A stretch of 10,806 bases of DNA. Source: DAOTWY01 sp003696565. GTDB lineage: Bacteria; Chloroflexota; Anaerolineae; Aggregatilineales; Phototrophicaceae. The stretch is taken from assembly GCA_034435635.1 (NCBI GenBank), contig DAOTWY010000138.1:1-10806 (forward strand). The letters run 5' to 3'. Made by a program: the position numbers and the translations under genes. Under the pieces are notes generated by a model that had not been told where the DNA came from, did no database searches, and saw only the letters and a program-made list of their open reading frames with translations. How positions within the stretch are numbered: the first letter of the stretch is position 1; each line of letters opens with the position of its first letter. Below, piece by piece: positions 5,890-10,806 of this stretch.

Positions 5890-8800
5890 CTGATAAACCA
5901 ATGACTCCACCCATTGAACAACCTAAAAACTGCGGTTTATCTCGGCGTGATTTTATGAAAGCTGGTGCAATTGCCGGTGGGACAGTTGCATTTTTAGGTG
6001 GACTTCCGGGATTTAACCGGATTATGGAAGCGCGTGCCCAAGGGGAAGAAGGAGAATTTGTTTATCCTTTAGCTGACCCTGCTAACCAGATATACACAGT
6101 CTGTTTACAATGTAATACGGGTTGTGGTATTAAAGTGAAATTGCTTGATGGCATTGCTGCAAAGATTGATGGTAACCCTTTCCATCCAATGACTATGTAT
6201 CCACATATTCCATATGACACACCGGTTGCTGAGTTGGGTGCGGTCGAAGGAGCACTTTGTCCAAAAGGGCAGGCTGGTTTACAGTCTGTGTATGATCCTT
6301 ACCGTTTAGTGAGTGTTCTCAAACGGAAGCCGGGTACACCACGCGGTGGCGGAGAATGGGAGACCATTTCCTTTGAGCAGGCGATTGAAGAAATTGTAGA
6401 AGGCGGCGATTTATTTGGGGAAGGGCATGTGCCTGGTTTACGTGAATCCTATGCCCTGAGAGATGAGCACATCGCTGAAGAAATGGATGCCGCTATTAAG
6501 GAAATCCTGGCAGAAAAAGACCCAGAAGCCAAACAGGCATTGATTGAAGCATTCAAAGAAGAATTTGCTGATTATTTGGATGTCATGATTGACCCAGACC
6601 ATCCTGACTTTGGTCCAAAGAACAATCAATTTGTTTTTGCATGGGGACGCTTAAAAGATGCTCGCAAAGACTTTATCAAGCGGTTCTTACATGCTTATGG
6701 CACAAATAATGCACATGGACATACAACAGTCTGCCAGGGTAGTCTTTACTTCACTGGTAAAGCGATGTCTGAGCAATATATTGATGGTAAATGGCAAGGC
6801 GGTTCAAAATTTTACTGGCAGGGTGACGTTGGTAACAGCGAGTTCATTATCTTTGTAGGATGCTCGCCATTTGAAGGCAATTACGGTCCGCCCTTGCGGT
6901 CTCCACGCATCATGAAAAATAGTGTGGAACAGGGTGCAAAGTTTGCTGTGGTTGATCCAAGATTCTCCAAGACGGCGGCAAAAGCATGGAAGTGGTTACC
7001 GGCGATGCCAGGCACCGAAGGCGCAATGGCAATGGCACTTATCCAGTGGATCATAGATAATGAACGTTATAATCGCCCATACCTGAGAGCAGTTAATGAA
7101 GCTGCTGCTAATCTGAATGGTGATCCGACTTGGACAGAAGCAGCATGGTTAGTGAAACTGGATGAGGATGGCAAACCGGGCAATTTCTTGCGCGCAAGTG
7201 AAATTGGTTTACGTGAACCAGAAGAACGTCCAAAATCTAGCAATCCCGATGAAACCTATCTATTTGATTACTTTGTGACAATGGTTAACGGTGAACCGGT
7301 TGCTTTTGACCCGTATGAACAAGACCCTGAAAATGCTGTTCGCGGTGATTTATTTGTAGACGATGTTGAATTAGAGGGTATTCGCGTTAAATCGGTTTTG
7401 CAAATTATCTCTGATGCAGCTCATGAGCATACATTAGAGGAATGGGCAGAGATTTGTGGCGTTGATGTTCAGGATTTAATTGATATTGCTTTTGAATTTA
7501 CGAACCACGGTACGAGAGCTGTTGCCGATATTCACCGTGGCGTTAGCCAACACACCAACGGGTTTTATAATGTGTATGCGTGGTATACACTGAATGCCTT
7601 GATTGGTAATTATGATCTTGAAGGTGGTCTGCTAAAGGCTAGTACCTATAAAGCTGATGGTAGTAAATCAGGACAACCGTTTAAGATCAAAGAATCGAAC
7701 GGTGATATGCACCCCTTTGGGTTGAATATTATTCGCTTTGGCGAAAAGTATGAAAATAGCACGCTGTTCGCTCGGGATGGTTATCCGGCTAAGCGTAATT
7801 GGTACCCGTTATCTAGCGATTTATATCAGGAGATCATCCCCTCAATTGGTGATGCTTATCCATATGGTGCAAAAGCTTTGATGTTCTATATGGGATCACC
7901 GGTTTATGCACTACCAGCTGGACACACCAATATCGAAATTCTAGGCGATCCTCAAAAATTACCGCTGTTCATTTGTATTGATCCATTCATCGGTGAAACC
8001 AGTATGTATGCGGATTATATCTTCCCGGATACGATGTATCTGGAGCGGTGGGAATTCCAAGGTAGCCATCCAAGTGTTCCGTTTAAGATGCAGCCTGTCA
8101 GAAACCCAGCGATTGATCCGCTTGTGCCTGATGTAACAGTTTTTGGTCAAGAAATGCCTATTTCGCTTGAAGCTGTTTTGATGGCAATTGCTGAACGCTT
8201 GGAACTACCGGCTTTTGGTGAAGGTGGTTATGGCGATTACGGCGATTTCACGCATCCTGATGATATGTATATCAAGATGGTTGCTAACCTTGCTTATGGT
8301 GAAAAAGCGGATGGTGCTGATTCCGTACCAGATGCAGATGACGAAGAAATGCGTATCTTTATGGAATCACGCCGCCACTTGCGCCCAAGTGTTTTTGATG
8401 TAGAACGTTGGCAAGCAATTGCGGGAGATATGTGGCGCAAGGTTGTTTATGTTCTCAATCGTGGCGGTCGATTTGAACCCTATTCCAAAGGCTATACTCA
8501 GGGCGTTTTCCCAGAAGAAGGTCCAAATACATTTGGTCTTAATCGGGTACAAGTTGCACACCAGTTTGGAACACTCTTAAATATCTACCAAGAAAAGACC
8601 TATAACACTAAGAGTGCGATGACTGGAGAGCATTTGACACCTTATGCCCGTTATTTCCCCGCACCGGTATCCGTACTGGGTGAGCCGATCAATGATGAGG
8701 CTGAAGGTTATGATCTGCGTTTGATTACCTACCGGGAAATTATGCAAACCAAGAGCCGTACTGCTTCAAACTATTGGCTGCTTGCCTTAAGACCTGAAAA

Positions 8801-9185
8801 CTTCATCTTAATTCACGAAGATGATGCCCGGGCACGTGGCTTAGCAGATGGTGATTTAGCACGAATTTCTTCTGCTTCTAATCCAGCGGGTGAATGGAAT
8901 CTCTTGAATGGTCGTACCATGCCGATGGTTGGGCGCATTAAAACAACACAAGGGATTCGCCCAGGGGTGATTGCCTTTAGCTTAGGTTTTGGGCATTGGT
9001 CTTATGGTGGGGTGGATTTCAAGGTTAATGGGCAAACCATTCACGGTGATAACCGGCGTATTAAGGGTATTCATGCTAATGCAGCGATGCGCGTTGATCC
9101 ATATTTAGGAAACACAACCTTGATCGATCCTGTTGGTGGTAGTGCTGTGTTTTATGATACACAGGTTAAACTAGAAAAAGTGTAG
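5886..9185 (+). CDS. ttrA: Tat-exported molybdopterin (bis-MGD) oxidoreductase catalytic subunit, TtrA-like (subunit A)
   Basis: A 1099-residue DMSO-reductase-family catalytic subunit. The twin-arginine signal SRRDFMK (19-25) is followed by a hydrophobic segment and a likely cleavage site after ARA (49-51). Cys73, Cys76, Cys80 and Cys125 bind the proximal [4Fe-4S] cluster. Cys283 in AHGHTTVCQGS is the predicted Mo ligand. The molybdopterin dinucleotide-binding domain fills the C-terminal part (about 945-1090). Segments such as ISFEQAIEEIVEGGDLFGEG, NALIGNYDLEGG and LPLFICIDPF match my recollection of Salmonella TtrA more closely than ArrA or ArxA. Relative to that protein there is a charged helical insertion of about 48 residues (188-235). 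GGAGGTG (5874-5880) precedes the ATG by 5 nt. The complex should act at the outer membrane face with B and C. Tetrathionate reduction is the leading guess; an arsenic or other oxyanion is a serious alternative given the flanking genes. Confidence 0.9.
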   Translation: MTDKPMTPPIEQPKNCGLSRRDFMKAGAIAGGTVAFLGGLPGFNRIMEARAQGEEGEFVYPLADPANQIYTVCLQCNTGCGIKVKLLDGIAAKIDGNPFHPMTMYPHIPYDTPVAELGAVEGALCPKGQAGLQSVYDPYRLVSVLKRKPGTPRGGGEWETISFEQAIEEIVEGGDLFGEGHVPGLRESYALRDEHIAEEMDAAIKEILAEKDPEAKQALIEAFKEEFADYLDVMIDPDHPDFGPKNNQFVFAWGRLKDARKDFIKRFLHAYGTNNAHGHTTVCQGSLYFTGKAMSEQYIDGKWQGGSKFYWQGDVGNSEFIIFVGCSPFEGNYGPPLRSPRIMKNSVEQGAKFAVVDPRFSKTAAKAWKWLPAMPGTEGAMAMALIQWIIDNERYNRPYLRAVNEAAANLNGDPTWTEAAWLVKLDEDGKPGNFLRASEIGLREPEERPKSSNPDETYLFDYFVTMVNGEPVAFDPYEQDPENAVRGDLFVDDVELEGIRVKSVLQIISDAAHEHTLEEWAEICGVDVQDLIDIAFEFTNHGTRAVADIHRGVSQHTNGFYNVYAWYTLNALIGNYDLEGGLLKASTYKADGSKSGQPFKIKESNGDMHPFGLNIIRFGEKYENSTLFARDGYPAKRNWYPLSSDLYQEIIPSIGDAYPYGAKALMFYMGSPVYALPAGHTNIEILGDPQKLPLFICIDPFIGETSMYADYIFPDTMYLERWEFQGSHPSVPFKMQPVRNPAIDPLVPDVTVFGQEMPISLEAVLMAIAERLELPAFGEGGYGDYGDFTHPDDMYIKMVANLAYGEKADGADSVPDADDEEMRIFMESRRHLRPSVFDVERWQAIAGDMWRKVVYVLNRGGRFEPYSKGYTQGVFPEEGPNTFGLNRVQVAHQFGTLLNIYQEKTYNTKSAMTGEHLTPYARYFPAPVSVLGEPINDEAEGYDLRLITYREIMQTKSRTASNYWLLALRPENFILIHEDDARARGLADGDLARISSASNPAGEWNLLNGRTMPMVGRIKTTQGIRPGVIAFSLGFGHWSYGGVDFKVNGQTIHGDNRRIKGIHANAAMRVDPYLGNTTLIDPVGGSAVFYDTQVKLEKV

Positions 9186-9199
9186 AATAAGCATATAGC

Positions 9200-9225
9200 T
9201 AGGGAGGTGGATATCCATCTCCCTA
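9200..9225 (+). terminator. Strong RNA hairpin between subunit A and tatA, possible leaky terminator or processing stem
   Basis: TAGGGAGGTGG (9200-9210), loop ATAT, and CCATCTCCCTA (9215-9225) form an 11-bp stem with no mismatch in RNA (one G-U pair). It begins 15 nt after the subunit A stop. The tract behind it is AAAAGTTTG, too poor in T for a strong intrinsic terminator. Partial termination or mRNA 3'-end protection of the B-C-A message is the likelier role. Confidence 0.5.
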
Positions 9226-9259
9226 AAAGTTTGACAGATTTGAAAGAGAGGAACCAACT

Positions 9260-9418
9260 ATGCCAGGTCCAACAGAACTTCTGATTATTATGTTTATAGT
9301 CTTATTGTTGTTTGGAGCAGGGCGTATTAGCCGGATTGGTTATGAATTAGGTGATGGAATTCGGGGTTTTCGTAAGGGACTAAAAGATGCTGAATCAAAC
9401 GATAACCCAACTGCCTGA
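9260..9418 (+). CDS. tatA: Twin-arginine translocase TatA/TatE-like protein
   Basis: A 52-residue protein. It has a short N-terminus (MPGPTELL), one membrane helix (about residues 6-20, LLIIMFIVLLLFGAG) and an amphipathic helix with the family pattern FGxGRISRIGYELGDGIRGFRKGLKD, then a short polar tail. This is the TatA/TatE architecture, which forms the protein-conducting element for folded Tat substrates; the tail is short compared with chromosomal TatA proteins. The RBS GAGAGG (about 9246-9251) lies about 8 nt upstream. It follows the genes of two Tat substrates (subunits A and B), which suggests a dedicated export component. The following gene starts inside it in another frame, 32 nt of overlap, so the two are likely translationally coupled. 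Confidence 0.85.
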   Translation: MPGPTELLIIMFIVLLLFGAGRISRIGYELGDGIRGFRKGLKDAESNDNPTA

Positions 9419-10016
9419 ATTACTTGAGCAATCTGCCGCTCGCCATAAGCATCTTTGTCCGCGTCAAGTGCTTGGTGTACGGATGGGGATGCAGATTGCA
9501 TCCCTATTTGGGTTAACACTTCCACAAACAAACAAACGACTGTTTACATTTGTTGAAACAGACGGTTGTTTTGCAGATGGTGTTTCTGTGGCGACAGGGT
9601 GTTGGTTAGGGCGTAGAACAATGCGCCTAATGGATTATGGGAAAACCGCTGCTACTTTTGTTGATACAAAAACAGAACAAGCAATTCGTATTTGGGCTAA
9701 TCCAAATTGCCGTCAATTGGCAGCAGATTATGTACCTAAAGCTCAGAGTCGCTGGCATATGATGTTAGAAGCTTATCAGATCATGCCGGCGGATGAATTG
9801 CTTTGTTGGCGGAATGTTGAGCTTACCCTTTCCATAAAAGAAATTATCAGTCGGGCAGGTGTTCGTGTTAACTGTCAAATCTGTGGCGAAGAAATTATCA
9901 ACGAACGCGAAGTGCATAAAGAAGGTCTGACACTATGTCGTTCGTGTGCTGGAGATAGTTATTACAGTTTTGAATCTATGGATATGATGGATTATTTCAA
10001 AGATGGTTGCTGCTAG
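9387..10016 (+). CDS. FmdE-domain protein with C-terminal zinc ribbon, putative molybdoenzyme maturation factor
   Basis: A 209-residue protein. The N-terminal FmdE-like domain (about 10-135; the family is named after subunit E of formylmethanofuran dehydrogenase) is recognised from HKHLCPRQVLGVRMG (His20, His22, Cys24), FVETDGCFADGVSVATGCWLG (55-75) and LMDYGKTAATFVD (81-93). A C-terminal zinc ribbon follows with CQIC and CRSC (Cys163/166/184/187), and the chain ends in DGCC. AAGGGA (9374-9379), 7 nt before the ATG, supports this start even though it lies within tatA. The protein is probably cytoplasmic, as there is no signal peptide. FmdE proteins often neighbour molybdenum or tungsten enzyme genes, but their biochemical role is unclear. 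Lying between tatA and mobA, with no TorD-type chaperone in view, it may help assemble or proofread subunit A; that is inference. Confidence 0.85.
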   Translation: MLNQTITQLPELLEQSAARHKHLCPRQVLGVRMGMQIASLFGLTLPQTNKRLFTFVETDGCFADGVSVATGCWLGRRTMRLMDYGKTAATFVDTKTEQAIRIWANPNCRQLAADYVPKAQSRWHMMLEAYQIMPADELLCWRNVELTLSIKEIISRAGVRVNCQICGEEIINEREVHKEGLTLCRSCAGDSYYSFESMDMMDYFKDGCC

Positions 10017-10599
10017 TCAGATAGAGGTCGCAATACTTGCTGGGGGGCAGTCCCGCCGGATGGGGCGGGATAAGAGCTTTCTTATATTTAATGGAAAGCC
10101 ACTGATTGAGCATGTTATTGATCGACTTCGAGTTTTAAATCTGAATATGATGATTATTATAAACTCACCGGAGAAGTATTCTCATCTCGGCTTGCCACTA
10201 TTTACTGATGAGATCGCAGGATGTGGCTCGCTTGGTGGCATATATACTGCTTTAAAAAAATCGGTATCAAGCTATGTACTCTGCGTAGCATGTGATATGC
10301 CTTTTTTAAATCCAACGCTTCTACATTATCAGATTAAGCTATGTAGTAATTTTGATGCTGTCATACCGAAAATTGACGATCAAGCACACAATTTACATGC
10401 CGTCTACGCCAGCTCTTGCCAGTTGTGTATTCGCCAACAGATAGAAACTGGTAACTTCCGTATCTCAGATTTTTATAGAGACCTGAATGTTCGTTATATC
10501 AATAAGGTCGAAATAGAAGCATTTGACCCGCGATTTTTGTCTTTGGTTAATTTAAATACCCCTAATGACGTTAAGATGATGGCACACGTAATTGATTGA
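10003..10599 (+). CDS. mobA: Molybdenum cofactor guanylyltransferase MobA
   Basis: A 198-residue nucleotidyltransferase that joins GMP from GTP to Mo-molybdopterin, giving the MGD form required by DMSO-reductase-family enzymes such as the subunit A encoded upstream. The signature LAGGQSRRMGRDK (12-24) binds the nucleotide. GCGSLGGIYTAL (73-84) matches the usual GPLxGI loop, with Ser where Pro-Leu is common. CDMPFL (97-102) supplies the metal-binding aspartate, LHAVY is at 131-135, and the NLNTPND end (183-189) is typical. The length is normal for MobA. It overlaps the preceding FmdE-like gene by 14 nt, with no strong RBS, so translation is probably coupled. This cytoplasmic enzyme in the operon implies local provision of bis-MGD cofactor. 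Confidence 0.93.
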   Translation: MVAASQIEVAILAGGQSRRMGRDKSFLIFNGKPLIEHVIDRLRVLNLNMMIIINSPEKYSHLGLPLFTDEIAGCGSLGGIYTALKKSVSSYVLCVACDMPFLNPTLLHYQIKLCSNFDAVIPKIDDQAHNLHAVYASSCQLCIRQQIETGNFRISDFYRDLNVRYINKVEIEAFDPRFLSLVNLNTPNDVKMMAHVID

Positions 10600-10806
10600 A
10601 AACCTACATACACGATTGGTATGGTCTTGAAGATGATGCAATTTCCCCCTGGGCAGAAGACGAAGCAGGAGATTCTGACCATGTCATTCTCAATATGCCA
10701 TATGGTGCCCTAAATATTGCACACTCACAATTCATATTACAGCTCAAACCGAGGACAACTTTGAGCGGGTTAAATTTGTGATAAGTGATCATTTAGAACG
10801 CTTTAG
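10596..10806 (+). pseudogene. DUF2218-like gene, apparently frameshifted, 3' end outside window
   Basis: A TTG start at 10596 overlaps the mobA stop (TTGA) and opens a 61-codon frame that ends at TGA 10779-10781. Residues about 29-48 (VILNMPYGALNIAHSQFILQ) look like the beta-rich part of DUF2218. The matching C-terminal half, TEDNFERVKFVISDHLERF, is present in another frame from about 10748 to 10804. One extra A in the AAA run at 10746-10748 would join them as FILQLK-TEDNFERVKF. This is either a true one-base deletion or a homopolymer sequencing or assembly error. The first 25 or so residues (MKTYIHDWYGLEDDAISPW) are not recognisable. The family's function is unknown to me, and its place at the end of the molybdoenzyme operon says little. 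Confidence 0.5.

Noticed and set aside
5886..9185. Naming subunit A arsenate reductase ArrA or arsenite oxidase ArxA
   Set aside because: The arsenic-related context is suggestive, but conserved segments match TtrA better, and the residues near the Mo-ligand Cys differ from those I recall for ArrA.
9231..9236. TTGACA as a -35 box for a tatA promoter
   Set aside because: The expected -10 position falls at the tatA start codon with no TATAAT-like sequence, so a promoter here cannot be supported.
1..10806. CRISPR arrays, tRNA or rRNA genes, insertion sequences
   Set aside because: No regularly spaced repeats, no tRNA-like folds and no transposase or terminal inverted repeats were seen; the window is almost fully occupied by co-directional genes.

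Overview
All supported genes lie on the + strand. GC is in the low-to-mid 40s (judged by eye from a few lines). The window holds a compact block for a membrane-anchored, exported molybdenum enzyme, with its own signal-sensing module and cofactor and export helpers. The organism is a bacterium that uses Tat export, a quinone pool and bis-MGD molybdenum cofactor. I cannot fix its phylum. A Chloroflexota-like or other non-proteobacterial source is a low-confidence guess.

Layout. (1) Positions 1-582: the 3' end of an ACR3-type arsenite efflux permease, then a small cysteine-free carboxymuconolactone-decarboxylase/AhpD-fold protein. (2) Positions 613-3629: a sensing cassette with a PhnD/AioX-like binding lipoprotein, a HAMP-containing HisKA_3 (NarX/DesK-class) sensor kinase and a NarL/LuxR-type response regulator. 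The first pair overlaps by 4 nt and the second is 15 nt apart. (3) Positions 3630-3788: a regulatory gap with 11-bp-phased direct repeats and an imperfect palindrome. (4) Positions 3789-9185: subunits B (four [4Fe-4S] ferredoxin, Tat signal), C (NrfD/PsrC/TtrC quinol-binding membrane protein) and A (1099-aa Mo-bisMGD catalytic subunit, Tat signal). (5) Positions 9186-10599: a strong RNA hairpin, a 52-aa TatA, an FmdE-domain/zinc-ribbon protein and MobA. (6) Positions 10596-10806: a DUF2218-like gene that appears frameshifted in an A run and runs off the window.

Interpretation. Gene order and the sequence of subunit A resemble the Salmonella tetrathionate reductase locus (ttrRS-ttrBCA), in which TtrS carries a PhnD-like sensor domain fused to the kinase. 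Here the binding protein is a separate polypeptide with a cysteine in the ligand-site motif, as in the arsenite sensor AioX, and an arsenite efflux gene lies just upstream. The window therefore reads as a TtrA-clade respiratory enzyme under the control of an AioX-like sensor. The substrate is undecided: tetrathionate or another sulfur compound, or an arsenic or similar oxyanion. In the likely scheme, the ligand binds the lipoprotein, the kinase phosphorylates the regulator, and the regulator activates the B-C-A operon. A and B are exported by Tat and dock on C, with MobA supplying the GMP moiety of the cofactor and the FmdE-like protein possibly helping maturation.
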